NCBI GenBank assembly: GCA_964592255.1
Contig: CAZQCI010000018.1
Coordinates: forward strand, 1-31,084
Direction of reading: 5' to 3'
DNA length: 31,084 nucleotides
DNA from: CAZQCI01 sp964592255
GTDB lineage: Bacteria; UBA10199; SBBF01
Below are positions 22,168 to 30,555 of this stretch, piece by piece (position 1 is the stretch's first letter; every line of letters starts with the position of its first letter). The position numbers and the translations under genes were made by a program. Under the pieces are notes generated by a model. That model saw nothing but the letters and a program-made list of their open reading frames with translations, made no database searches and was not told where the DNA came from.

Positions 22168-24409
22168 TCTATCGGCCACGATTGTTTTCACAAGTTATTT
22201 CTCTCGGCATTTTCACGAATCTGACAATTCTCTGCCTGTTTGGTTTGATCCTGCATCACCTGATTATGTCGCTTATCAAAATTATCTAAAAATTTTTGGA
22301 AATGACCGTTTTGTGACTCTCGCTTTTCAGCCGGACAATGTTTTTAGTCCGGAGTTTTTGTCTTTTATGAAAGAGTTAACTGCGGCGCTGGAGGATTTGC
22401 CTGATATTGAGCGGGTTACAAGTCTGACGAATGCCCAAATGATTGAAAGTGCGGGCGACCAAATTAAAATAGGTCCTTTAGTCGAGACTGTGCCCAGCGA
22501 TCCGGGCGCCTTGGACGCCATCAAGCAAAAAGCTTTATCCGATCCCGACTTGGTGGGTGTAGTCATTTCTTCCGATGGAGCTGTTGGTGGTTTGCTCGCT
22601 AAGATCAATACCCCGGACAATTATGCGGGTAGTTTAAAATTAAAAAAATCCCTTGATGCTTTATTGGAGCGTTTGAACACTCACCATTACCCCGTTCATA
22701 TGGCGGGGCCTCCTATTACCGACGAAACATTTAATCGTTTATCGGCTAGTGATCAGCAAAACTTTATGCCGATCATCATTGCCACAGTAGTTCTGATTAT
22801 TTTTCTTTTTTTCCGCAGCTTCACTGTCGCCTTAGTTCCGACATTTATTCAGATGATTGTCATTAGCTGGATTTTAGCCCTGTATTACGCGTTGGGATAT
22901 AGCATGAATGTGGTGACCGGCATGCTGGTGCCTATCATGGTGGCGGTTTGTATTGCCGATTCCGTTCACATGATGCTCGATTATTATCATTGCCTAGAAG
23001 AAGGTTTAGAAAAAAACGAAGCATTAGTGCGGGCCGCGACACGTCTTTGGAGACCTTGTTTCTATACGGCTTTAACAACCGTGGAAGGGTTTATTGCCTT
23101 TAAAACCAGCTCTATTACGCCTATCAATACATTGGGTACTTTGACCGCTGTGGGGGTGACCTTAGCTTTTTTAATGACTATCTTTTTTATCCCGGTGCTT
23201 CTTTCTTTTTTGCCCGTTCCTAAAAAACAAGTGATTGATCATATCGATAGCCAATTGGTTCAGAAATTTTTAAATGCCGCTACGCGTATTACCAAACGGC
23301 ATGCCTCTGTGGTGTTGTCCATTTTTATATTTTTGACGTTGGCTTCATTTTACCTCATCTCTCATCTTAAAGTGGAAACAAACTTTATGTTGTATTTCCA
23401 TGAACATGAGCTTGTTAGAAAAGATTTAGAATTTTTTGATCAGCGATTATCTGGGATTGGGGCTTACGAAATTATGGTATCACCTCGCGAACCGGGACGA
23501 GCAATTGCCAATGACCCGGATGTCCTTAAGGCCATCGATCATTTTCGGGAGTTTGCCCTTCAAGATTCGTATTCCCGTCTTTTCTTTTCACACGTGAGTA
23601 CAGTTAAAAAGTTGAATCAAGCTTTTCATGAAGGGGATCCGGCTTTTTATCGTGTGCCTGATACACGTGAAGAAATTTCTCAATTGCTTCTTTTGGCTTC
23701 CAGCTCGGGGGAGCGCGATATGGAGCAATACAAAACTCAGGATGACACGAACTTGCATATCTCCCTTCGCTCCATTTGGAAAAGTTCCGAGATGATGAAA
23801 AAATATATGGGTCGGATGGAAGAAGGCGCTCGCCATTTTTTATTTCCCTTAGGTTTAGATGTTAAGCTGACAGGTTTTGGCCCGTTGTGGATTCAGTTAG
23901 ACAACGACATTATGCAGAGCCAACTGTTCAGCTTTATTTTTGCGTTTGTGGTTGTTTCGTTCATGATGATGTTTTTTCTTAAAAGCTGGAAAGTAGGGCT
24001 CATTAGTATGGTGCCTAATGTGTTGCCGATTTTTTTTACTATGGGCCTGATGAGTCTATTCGGTATTCATCTTAATGTGACAACGGTCATGCTGGCCGGT
24101 ATTACAATTGGGATTACAGTAGATGATACCATTCATTATCTGAATCGTTTTCGTACCTGTGTGATGGCCCATGGAGATTATGATCGTGCTTTAGAGGAAT
24201 CTAACCAATCCATCGGTACGGCCATTATGTTTACGACAACAACGCTCATTTGTGGTTTTGGTGTTTTGTGTTTTGGTTCTTTTATTCCTTCCATTAACTT
24301 CGGCAGTATGGTGGCGTTGACCCTTTTCTTATCTATCTTTTGTGAGATTTTTCTCACGCCTCTTTTGGTGTTGTGGACAAAACCTTTTAAGCTAAAAAAG
24401 GTGAAATAA
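22109..24409 (+). CDS. RND superfamily exporter (MMPL/HpnN-like)
   Basis: A 766-residue inner-membrane protein with the duplicated RND layout. TM1 lies at about 14-32 and a periplasmic loop at about 33-215. TM2-6 follow at about 225-370 with GMLVPIMVAVCIADSVHMML, the SSD-like signature helix. TM7 lies at about 400-420, a second loop to about 610, and TM8-12 to about 755 with the repeat signature AGITIGITVDDTIHYLNRF. Acidic residues in both signature helices (D in ADSVHMML, DD in TVDDTIHY) fit proton coupling. The family moves lipids, hopanoids or hydrophobic compounds; no membrane-fusion or outer-membrane partner is adjacent. The ATG has no clear Shine-Dalgarno sequence. Nearby lipid-kinase and envelope genes suggest a lipid-related role, but that is inference. 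Confidence 0.9.
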   Translation: MIEWLVRRALKYRVVFTLAILSATIVFTSYFSRHFHESDNSLPVWFDPASPDYVAYQNYLKIFGNDRFVTLAFQPDNVFSPEFLSFMKELTAALEDLPDIERVTSLTNAQMIESAGDQIKIGPLVETVPSDPGALDAIKQKALSDPDLVGVVISSDGAVGGLLAKINTPDNYAGSLKLKKSLDALLERLNTHHYPVHMAGPPITDETFNRLSASDQQNFMPIIIATVVLIIFLFFRSFTVALVPTFIQMIVISWILALYYALGYSMNVVTGMLVPIMVAVCIADSVHMMLDYYHCLEEGLEKNEALVRAATRLWRPCFYTALTTVEGFIAFKTSSITPINTLGTLTAVGVTLAFLMTIFFIPVLLSFLPVPKKQVIDHIDSQLVQKFLNAATRITKRHASVVLSIFIFLTLASFYLISHLKVETNFMLYFHEHELVRKDLEFFDQRLSGIGAYEIMVSPREPGRAIANDPDVLKAIDHFREFALQDSYSRLFFSHVSTVKKLNQAFHEGDPAFYRVPDTREEISQLLLLASSSGERDMEQYKTQDDTNLHISLRSIWKSSEMMKKYMGRMEEGARHFLFPLGLDVKLTGFGPLWIQLDNDIMQSQLFSFIFAFVVVSFMMMFFLKSWKVGLISMVPNVLPIFFTMGLMSLFGIHLNVTTVMLAGITIGITVDDTIHYLNRFRTCVMAHGDYDRALEESNQSIGTAIMFTTTTLICGFGVLCFGSFIPSINFGSMVALTLFLSIFCEIFLTPLLVLWTKPFKLKKVK

Positions 24410-24441
24410 GTGATTTTATATTGTTGTTATAAAAAAATTCA

Positions 24442-24470
24442 TTCCCATACGTCGGGAAAACGTGTATAGA
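24442..24470 (+). promoter_or_regulatory. weak candidate promoter before the SWIB-like/topoisomerase VI genes
   Basis: TTCCCA (24442-24447) and TATAGA (24465-24470) are separated by 17 bases. Both hexamers are 4/6. It lies in a 130-base gap after the RND gene, the only place for a promoter ahead of the small basic gene. Confidence 0.3.
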
Positions 24471-24539
24471 AGCGGCTTGGCTATTCGGATGCTTGTTGTG
24501 GGTGTCTGATCCAAGCGAACATTTCTTTAGGAGGAATGC

Positions 24540-24713
24540 ATGGCAACGAAGAAAAAAGCAGGTACTAAAAAAGCCTTTGGAGGTTACAGCATTAATTTCA
24601 AAGGTTGTGATGATACGATCGAAAAAGTTTTTGGATCGTCTCCCATTGGCCCCAGCGAAATGACGAAAAAAATCTGGGCTTATGTTAAGAAGAACAAATT
24701 AGCTGGTAAGTAA
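24540..24713 (+). CDS. 57-aa basic protein with half SWIB domain
   Basis: A short ORF with an excellent Shine-Dalgarno sequence (AGGAGG, five bases before the ATG). The N-terminus MATKKKAGTKKAFGG is Lys-rich. Residues about 25-54 (TIEKVFGSSPIGPSEMTKKI then WAYVKKNKL) match the first half of the SWIB/MDM2 fold, whose pattern is L-x-x-V-x-G ... E-(V/M)-T-K-K-(L/I)-W-x-Y-I-K-x-x-x-L. The usual second half is absent; the protein ends AGK. Lys-rich SWIB proteins are known in bacteria, and in Chlamydia a SWIB domain is fused to topoisomerase I. Here it lies 88 bases upstream of topoisomerase VI. A chromatin- or topoisomerase-linked role is inference. Confidence 0.75.
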   Translation: MATKKKAGTKKAFGGYSINFKGCDDTIEKVFGSSPIGPSEMTKKIWAYVKKNKLAGK

Positions 24714-24743
24714 TATCGATTCATTTAAATCCCCCTGATAATG

Positions 24744-24769
24744 GTCCTCCCCTTTTACAAGGGGAGGAC
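24744..24769. repeat. perfect 11-bp hairpin, REP-like
   Basis: GTCCTCCCCTT (24744-24754) pairs exactly with AAGGGGAGGAC (24759-24769) around TTAC. Outside it AAATCCCCCTG and CAGGTGGGGTTT form imperfect outer arms, followed by TTTTATTTTT. It shares its core stem with the hairpin at 19140-19163. It may also serve as a partial terminator between the SWIB-like gene and top6B. Confidence 0.6.
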
Positions 24770-24801
24770 AGGTGGGGTTTTTATTTTTCAAAAAAATTTT
24801 A

Positions 24802-26559
24802 ATGGCTAAACCAAGCGCCACCATTACATCAGCCAGTTCGGCTGAATATTTTTCCAAAAATCTGCAGCAGGTTGGGTTTTCGTCATATACTAAAGCCATT
24901 CTTACGACAATTAAAGAAGCGGTGGATAATGCTCTCGATGCGTGTGAAGAAGCGGGTATTTTGCCGGAAGTGATTGTTGTTGTAGAGCGTGTGGGTGAGG
25001 CTTCCGCTAAAGGTGCTGATTGTGTGCGAGTACGTGTGGAAGATAATGGCCCTGGTTTGGCTGCCGATGATGTTGTTAAAGTTTTTGGTGAGTATTTGGC
25101 TTCTTCCAAGTTTGGCCGTGGACGTTGTACTCGCGGTCAGCAAGGGATTGGTATTTCTGCTGTCACGACCTGGGCGCAATTAACCAATGCTCGAGGGGCC
25201 ACCGTCATTACCAAGACGGAAAAAATGCGTCAGGCTTTTAAAGCGGTTGTGGAAGTTGATATCAAGCACAACAAAGGTGTTCTTAAAGATAAAGAAACTC
25301 TTAATTGGGATCGGCCCCATGGGCTTTCTTGTGAGTTTGTTATTGATGCCCGTATTCAGCTTCAAGGTGAAGGGGGACTGTTGGCCTACTTAAATGGCAC
25401 GACCTTAGTGAACCCCCATTTAACTCTTCGTTACAAAATTTTAGATCAAGACATGGTGGAAATTCCTCGGGTCACCGATGAATTGCCGATGGTCCCAGAC
25501 GCTATTGAGCCGCATCCGCATACGATGAAGTTGGGGGAATTTATTGCGCACTCTCATCTCTTTGGCCGTGTCACTATTTCTTCTTGGCTCAAAAAAGGAT
25601 TTTCCAGAATTTCCGATGGTATTCTTCAAGAAGCCGTTAAGGCGGGTTGCTCCCGTTCTATTTTAGATAAAAGTGTAGATTCTGCCACCGAAGAGGATTT
25701 TAAAAAATTATTTACCGCGCTGCAAAATGTGAAGCTGATGGCCCCATCTACAAAGAGTGTATTGGCCATTGGTGAGGCTGGTTTGGCCAAAAGCATTCAG
25801 CGTATTGGTAATGTCGATTTTTTTTCTGTTGTTTCCCGAAAGCCCGCTATTTGTGATTTTAAACCTGTTCTTGTGGAAGTGGCCATTGCCCGTCTGTTAG
25901 ATCGTGTTTCTGGTTCTGACGAGGGGGCTTCTGATCCTGTTACTCTTATCCGTTTTGCTAATCGCGTGCCGCTTCAGTTTGATAAAGCGGCGTGCGCGAT
26001 GACGAAAGCCGTGGAGTCTGTCAATTGGCGTTCCTACGGATTGAATCAGCCTAAAGATAGTTTGCCTCTGGGTCCTTATATCATTGCCGTCAGCGTGGTG
26101 TCGCCGTTCATTAAATTTAAAAATGCATCTAAAGAAACTGTTGATGCCAGCGATGAACTTGTGGAGGAAATTAGACGCGCACTTATTCAGGCCGGTCAGC
26201 GCCTTTCCAAACATATTCGCCGCGAGGAGAAAGAAGCCGACTTAGAGCAAAAGCTGCGGCACATTGAACAGTTTGGCCCTATCTTGGTGGATGGTTGTTG
26301 CCGGATTGTGAAAGCCGCAAAAGGCCGCCGTGAAAAGGCTCTTGAAGGTTTGGCCAAATTACTCGGACGCGAAGCTCATTTGGCGGAAAAAGAATTGAAA
26401 GAAGCTGTTGAACATTCCGAAGCAGCATTAGCTAAACTTCAAGAAGTAGCAGGAATTCTTCCGGCAGATTCCGAGCCGACTCAATCAAGCGATCAGATGG
26501 CTCTTGCGGGTATGGAAAATAAAATCGACATGCCTTTAGGAAGGAAGAAGAGAAAGTAA
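24802..26559 (+). CDS. top6B: DNA topoisomerase VI subunit B
   Basis: ATPase subunit of the type IIB topoisomerase, a GHKL protein whose ATP-driven dimerisation opens and closes the DNA gate. With the ATG at 24802 it has 585 residues. The Bergerat site is complete: N-box KEAVDNALDA (E39, N43), EDNGPG (80-85) and RGQQGIGISA (111-120). Then come the H2TH-like region (KKGFSRISDG), LMAPSTKSVLAIGEAG, and the transducer with FANRVPLQFDKAACAMTKAV and SPFIKFKNASKE, all as in archaeal Top6B. The C-terminus is a Glu/Lys-rich helix. A GTG at 24772 would extend it into the repeat and is less likely. top6A follows after two bases. The enzyme is chiefly archaeal and plant; bacterial copies are sporadic. 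Confidence 0.95.
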   Translation: MAKPSATITSASSAEYFSKNLQQVGFSSYTKAILTTIKEAVDNALDACEEAGILPEVIVVVERVGEASAKGADCVRVRVEDNGPGLAADDVVKVFGEYLASSKFGRGRCTRGQQGIGISAVTTWAQLTNARGATVITKTEKMRQAFKAVVEVDIKHNKGVLKDKETLNWDRPHGLSCEFVIDARIQLQGEGGLLAYLNGTTLVNPHLTLRYKILDQDMVEIPRVTDELPMVPDAIEPHPHTMKLGEFIAHSHLFGRVTISSWLKKGFSRISDGILQEAVKAGCSRSILDKSVDSATEEDFKKLFTALQNVKLMAPSTKSVLAIGEAGLAKSIQRIGNVDFFSVVSRKPAICDFKPVLVEVAIARLLDRVSGSDEGASDPVTLIRFANRVPLQFDKAACAMTKAVESVNWRSYGLNQPKDSLPLGPYIIAVSVVSPFIKFKNASKETVDASDELVEEIRRALIQAGQRLSKHIRREEKEADLEQKLRHIEQFGPILVDGCCRIVKAAKGRREKALEGLAKLLGREAHLAEKELKEAVEHSEAALAKLQEVAGILPADSEPTQSSDQMALAGMENKIDMPLGRKKRK

Positions 26560-26561
26560 CT

Positions 26562-27707
26562 ATGGCCACCAACACCATCGACATTTCAAAACTATCCATC
26601 GACATGTGTGAACGCTTGTTGCGCGATTTGGAAAAAGCCAAGCGTCCCGTGCTGCAAGCGACCAAGTGTGCTTTAGATAACTGTAACTATGATCCTAAGG
26701 TGGGTTACCTCACGCCTGGCGACAAGATGGTTTCCACCGAATTGAACGTTAGTTCCGTTCAAAAAATGTCGCGTGCGATTTTCATACTGGAACTTTTATT
26801 GCGTAACCTCGAAGTGGGGGCCACCAACACCAAGCGTGAAATTTATTATATTTCTAAAGGTGAGGTAAAGCACAACCCTGCATTGAAACCTCTCGATTTT
26901 ACCGACCAAAGCGAAAGCGATGAAATTATCGATTTTATCTGTGAAATGCTGGAGTGTTACCGTGAAGACGTCAATTGCTTTGCCAACGACAGGGGCGGAC
27001 AGACTTACAGCCAGCAGTTGATTGTGAATGAAACGATGCCAGATGGCAGCAAGGCCACTATCGATTTGTCCACTTTAGGTACGGCACCCTTTCAGCCCAA
27101 AAACCGTCCTCAAGATTTGAAGCTGAAAGTGAAGAAAAAAATCGATTTTTGCCTTATTGTCGAGTCGGAAGGTACGGCCAATACTTTAGTTAACAGCGGG
27201 TTTACCCGTCGCAACCCTTGTATTTTATTGGGTGCTCAAGGGGTTCCATCCAATGCTGTGCGTGGTTGGACTAGGCTGATTCAAGATCAACTGGAAGTGC
27301 CCTGTTACTTTTTTGGAGATCTCGACGCGTACACCCTTCAAAATATTTTCAGAACACTCAAAGCAGGTTCTGCCGCCAGCTTAATTCGAAACTCCAACTT
27401 TTCCGCACCTGAAGTACGGTTTTTGGGGGTGTTGCCTGAAGATATTAAAAAATACGACCTTCCCGATTATGCTGTTAAGGAAAATGATGCCACTGAGAGT
27501 CGTGCTCTTAAAAAAGCCAAAGATGCTCTTTCCAACGATCCCTTTTTTAAAGACAAGCGTAACAAAGGTTTGGCTGACATTCTTAAGTGGCTTTTGGTTA
27601 ATAAACGTCGTTGCGAACAACAATCTTTCTTCTCTGTTAACCCTCGTGATCCCCTCATGCCGGAAAAAATTATTTTAGAGAAAATTAAAAAAGGGCATTT
27701 TATTTAA
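26562..27707 (+). CDS. top6A: DNA topoisomerase VI subunit A (Spo11-like)
   Basis: DNA-cleaving subunit of topoisomerase VI, homologous to Spo11, 381 residues. The 5Y-CAP winged-helix domain has the catalytic motif TKREIYYISK with tandem Y85-Y86. The TOPRIM domain has the acidic LIVESEGTANTL (E191) and the DxD pair FGDLDAYT (D243, D245) for the metal. The linker region (about 110-180) carries extra Cys (ICEMLECYREDVNCF) not typical of archaeal proteins. AAGGAAG upstream serves as the ribosome site, and the ATG is two bases after top6B's stop, so the subunits are translated together as the A2B2 enzyme needs. It would relax supercoils and decatenate DNA with ATP. Confidence 0.95.
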   Translation: MATNTIDISKLSIDMCERLLRDLEKAKRPVLQATKCALDNCNYDPKVGYLTPGDKMVSTELNVSSVQKMSRAIFILELLLRNLEVGATNTKREIYYISKGEVKHNPALKPLDFTDQSESDEIIDFICEMLECYREDVNCFANDRGGQTYSQQLIVNETMPDGSKATIDLSTLGTAPFQPKNRPQDLKLKVKKKIDFCLIVESEGTANTLVNSGFTRRNPCILLGAQGVPSNAVRGWTRLIQDQLEVPCYFFGDLDAYTLQNIFRTLKAGSAASLIRNSNFSAPEVRFLGVLPEDIKKYDLPDYAVKENDATESRALKKAKDALSNDPFFKDKRNKGLADILKWLLVNKRRCEQQSFFSVNPRDPLMPEKIILEKIKKGHFI

Positions 27708-27723
27708 CGGCCCAGTTTTTGTG

Positions 27724-27752
27724 TTGAGCTATCCCCTTGATTCTGTTACTAT
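27724..27752 (+). promoter_or_regulatory. extended -10 promoter for the lipoprotein gene
   Basis: TTGAGC (27724-27729) and TACTAT (27747-27752) are 17 bases apart, and TG sits one base before the -10 (27744-27745), the extended form. +1 is at about 27759, 42 bases before the ATG. Confidence 0.5.
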
Positions 27753-27800
27753 TCATAGGGTTACAAATAGTAGTTCAACTTCTTGCTAAGGAGTTTAACC

Positions 27801-29267
27801 ATGTTTCGATTCTTCCCTAAGGTTTTAACTCTTTTTATATTCTCCCTTTTTTTTGCTGCTTGTAGCCAAGAAATCACGGGCTCTGTCTTTTTAGACAAAA
27901 ATGGCGACAACAAACAACAAAGTGGTGAACCCAATGTGGCTCATCTTGTATTGAATGTCACCCTAGATGATTCGGATTTGGAGCTGGATGACACTCCGCT
28001 TACTGATGCGGACGGTAATTTTTCCATTCCTTTAAAAGGGGACGGAACCTATTGTGTTGAAGTTCCTTCCGACAGCTTAACAGCTTCAGAAAATGATGAT
28101 GGAACCACTCCTACGGTTTTATCTTTAGGTCGTCCTACTTCTTCCAAAGCATTGGTTACAGAAGCGGCAGATACTATTCTGTTTACTACTGATACGGAAG
28201 ATGATTGCACCGATGAGGAAGACAACGATTCCGATGGTGAGATTGATTGTAACGATTCCGATTGCTCTTCTACCTCCGACTGCCCCAGTACTTCCTCAAG
28301 CCCAGAAACCAATTGTACTGATGATATTGACAATGATGATGATGGGGATGCTGATTGTGACGATTCCGATTGCGATTCAGACTCCAGTTGCGATTCCAGC
28401 AGCGATAGCAGTGATTCTTCTTCTGCCACGACAGAATCTGGTTTGGCTTGTGACGACTCAACCGGTTTTGGACTGACTCTCAATATTCCCATTGCCTTAG
28501 ATTATTCCACGGGTATTGATTCGCTGGATGATCCTGCCACTAAAACCGTTTCACGGGGCGATACAGTAACCTTATCCATTGTATATCCCAGTTCTTGTAC
28601 GTTTGATCTTATGTTTCTTCCTTTAAGCATTGTGCCGGATAGTGTGCCAGCTAGCTCTTACGATGACACCACGGGGGAGTTTAATTTGAACACAGCTGCG
28701 GATGCCGGCACTGTGACCCTGAGTGATCCATTGGCTATTAACGATGATGCTTTGGCTACTTTTGATTTAGACGTAGATATTGTTCAGGATGGATCCTTAG
28801 AAAGTGATGAAATTACCATTACTCCCACCATGACTTGTCCGGATGATTCCACAGTGACGTTAAAGACCCATACTATCGATGTGGACAGTGCTAACGACTT
28901 TACCATTACGCAATCGATGAGTGGAACTCAGGATTATGGCGAAACCATTACGGTGACGACTACCATTACGAATAATACTTCCGCTGCTTACGATGCTGAT
29001 CAAGTAGAGTTGACTCTCACCACGCCGTCGTTAACCCAAAACCAAACCTATGATTCCAGTTGTTCTGCTTTAGGGGAAACGGCCAGTTGCACTTTTGATA
29101 TTGCTGCTGATGAAGAGATTGTTTTAACTACTACTTTTGATATCCCGGACACCTTATCGAGTGATACAACTTTTACCATGGATTCTAGCTTAACCCTAAC
29201 CTCCCAAGGAAGTTCTGCTACTTTTGATGCCGACTCCGTTTCTTTTTCTGTTTCTGCTTCCCCTTAA
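27801..29267 (+). CDS. lipoprotein with SdrD-B-like domain and Cys/Asp calcium-type repeats
   Basis: A 488-residue surface lipoprotein. The signal peptide ends in a lipobox with Cys21 (LFFAACSQ). ITGSVFLDKNGDNKQQSGEP (about 25-44) is an SdrD B-type collagen-binding-like repeat. Two acidic modules at 136-161 and 172-197 have identical Cys spacing (C-x13-C-x4-C-x5-C) with D-N-D-x-D-G cores, like calcium-binding repeats common in myxobacterial surface proteins. A Ser/Asp-rich tract (about 197-212) follows, then beta-sandwich sequence including a DUF11-like domain (GETITVTTTITNNTSAAYDA). It probably acts as an adhesin or structural surface protein. ATG 27801 with AAGGAG upstream is chosen over a TTG at 27783. 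No partner gene is adjacent. Confidence 0.75.
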   Translation: MFRFFPKVLTLFIFSLFFAACSQEITGSVFLDKNGDNKQQSGEPNVAHLVLNVTLDDSDLELDDTPLTDADGNFSIPLKGDGTYCVEVPSDSLTASENDDGTTPTVLSLGRPTSSKALVTEAADTILFTTDTEDDCTDEEDNDSDGEIDCNDSDCSSTSDCPSTSSSPETNCTDDIDNDDDGDADCDDSDCDSDSSCDSSSDSSDSSSATTESGLACDDSTGFGLTLNIPIALDYSTGIDSLDDPATKTVSRGDTVTLSIVYPSSCTFDLMFLPLSIVPDSVPASSYDDTTGEFNLNTAADAGTVTLSDPLAINDDALATFDLDVDIVQDGSLESDEITITPTMTCPDDSTVTLKTHTIDVDSANDFTITQSMSGTQDYGETITVTTTITNNTSAAYDADQVELTLTTPSLTQNQTYDSSCSALGETASCTFDIAADEEIVLTTTFDIPDTLSSDTTFTMDSSLTLTSQGSSATFDADSVSFSVSASP

Positions 29268-29304
29268 TAGATGGGTTGCCGGTAGTGGCTCTCTGCCAAA
29301 CATC

Positions 29305-29334
29305 TTGACAGTTACCCCTTAAATTTCCTAGTCT
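29305..29334 (+). promoter_or_regulatory. candidate ffh promoter
   Basis: A perfect TTGACA (29305-29310) with a poor TAGTCT (29329-29334) at 18-base spacing. It lies in the only gap upstream of ffh. Confidence 0.35.
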
Positions 29335-29358
29335 CCACCCCTTCCTGAAAAGGGCCTC

Positions 29359-30555
29359 ATGTTTGAGACGCTGACTGAAAAATTTTCCTCTGTTTTCAAA
29401 AAGTTAAGAGGATACGGGTCACTGACCGAAAAGAATATTGAAGAAGCCTTGCGGGAAGTCCGCTTTAGTCTTTTAGAAGCGGACGTGCACGTGGGTGTTG
29501 TTAAATCGTTCCTTGAAAGAACCAAAGCCCGGGTTTTGGGCCAAGAAACCTTGGGTAGTTTGCATCCTGGAGAGCAGTTTTTAAAGGTGGTCCATGAAGA
29601 GTTGGTCGCCTCGTTAGGAGGCAATGCCAAAACTCTCGATTTTGGAGGTAAGCCCCCGCATATTTTATTAATGGTGGGCTTGCAAGGCGCTGGTAAAACA
29701 ACGACCACGGCTAAGTTGGCCCGTTTACTTAAGAAACAAGGGCGCCGCCCGTATTTGGTGCCTTTGGACTTAAACCGTCCGGCCGCTATTGAGCAACTTC
29801 AGGTTTTAGCTCAATCCATCGATGTTCCTTGTCATCCCACACAACCAGGGGATGATCCCAAAGCTCTTCTAAAGAAAGCTTTGGAAGTGGCCCAAGATCG
29901 GTTTTGTGATGTCATCCTTGTCGATTCTGCAGGGCGATTGCATGTGGACGAAGCCTTGATGGCAGAACTTAAAAGTGTCCGTGATCTTTTGTCAAAATTA
30001 TTAGGGCATCCAACGGGAAATCCTCGGACGTTGTTAGTGGTGGATGCGATGGCGGGGCAGGTGGCTGTTCATGCAGCTAAAAGTTTTCATGATCTTTTAA
30101 ATATTGATGGTTTGATTCTTACCAAGCTTGATGGTGACGCCAAAGGGGGTGCGGCGTTATCCGTTCAAAGCGTTGCTGGTTGCCCTGTATATTATACGGG
30201 CGTAGGTGAAAAGGTAGAAGACTTCGAAGCGTTTGAGCCAGAACGTTTGGTTTCGCGCCTCTTGGATCGAGGGGATATTCTTTCGTTGGTTGAAAAAGCC
30301 AATGAAGCCTTCGATAAGTCCGAAGTAGAAGCTGTGGGCCGTCGCTTTGTGGCCAATCAGTTTAATCTGGAAGATTTTCGTTCTCAGCTTAAACAGATGA
30401 AGAAGTTGGGATCGTTGTCCAGCTTGATGGGGATGCTTCCGGGTGGAAAGGCCATGGCGAGTAAAGTGGACATGGCGGTGGTTGAAAAAGATATGAAGAA
30501 GAAAGAGGCCATCATCAATTCGATGACCTTGATGGAACGAACCCGAGATGCTTAA
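29359..30555 (+). CDS. ffh: signal recognition particle GTPase Ffh, frameshifted before its RNA-binding helices
   Basis: SRP54 homologue that targets membrane proteins to FtsY and the translocon. The N domain spans about 1-95. The G domain has GLQGAGKTTTT (107-117), DSAGR and TKLDGDAKGGAALS. The M domain begins near 300 with the Met-rich KKLGSLSSLMGMLPGGKAM. The frame then stops at 398 in MERTRDA, just before the SRP-RNA-binding part that normally continues (E-R-x-x-P-E ... LNGSRRxRIAxGSG). That part exists intact in the +1 frame from 30548. The junction is about five bases shorter than expected. Because Ffh is nearly universal and essential, a sequence or assembly error is the first explanation. 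Confidence 0.9.
   Translation: MFETLTEKFSSVFKKLRGYGSLTEKNIEEALREVRFSLLEADVHVGVVKSFLERTKARVLGQETLGSLHPGEQFLKVVHEELVASLGGNAKTLDFGGKPPHILLMVGLQGAGKTTTTAKLARLLKKQGRRPYLVPLDLNRPAAIEQLQVLAQSIDVPCHPTQPGDDPKALLKKALEVAQDRFCDVILVDSAGRLHVDEALMAELKSVRDLLSKLLGHPTGNPRTLLVVDAMAGQVAVHAAKSFHDLLNIDGLILTKLDGDAKGGAALSVQSVAGCPVYYTGVGEKVEDFEAFEPERLVSRLLDRGDILSLVEKANEAFDKSEVEAVGRRFVANQFNLEDFRSQLKQMKKLGSLSSLMGMLPGGKAMASKVDMAVVEKDMKKKEAIINSMTLMERTRDA

Noticed and set aside
24772..24801. GTG start 30 bases upstream for top6B
   Set aside because: It lies inside the repeat's outer arm and adds a hydrophobic MGFLFFKKIL stretch that does not fit the family; ATG 24802 fits better.
28049..28492. Minus-strand Ser/Glu-rich ORF
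   Set aside because: Complement of the Asp/Ser repeat region of the lipoprotein; low complexity and no start signals.
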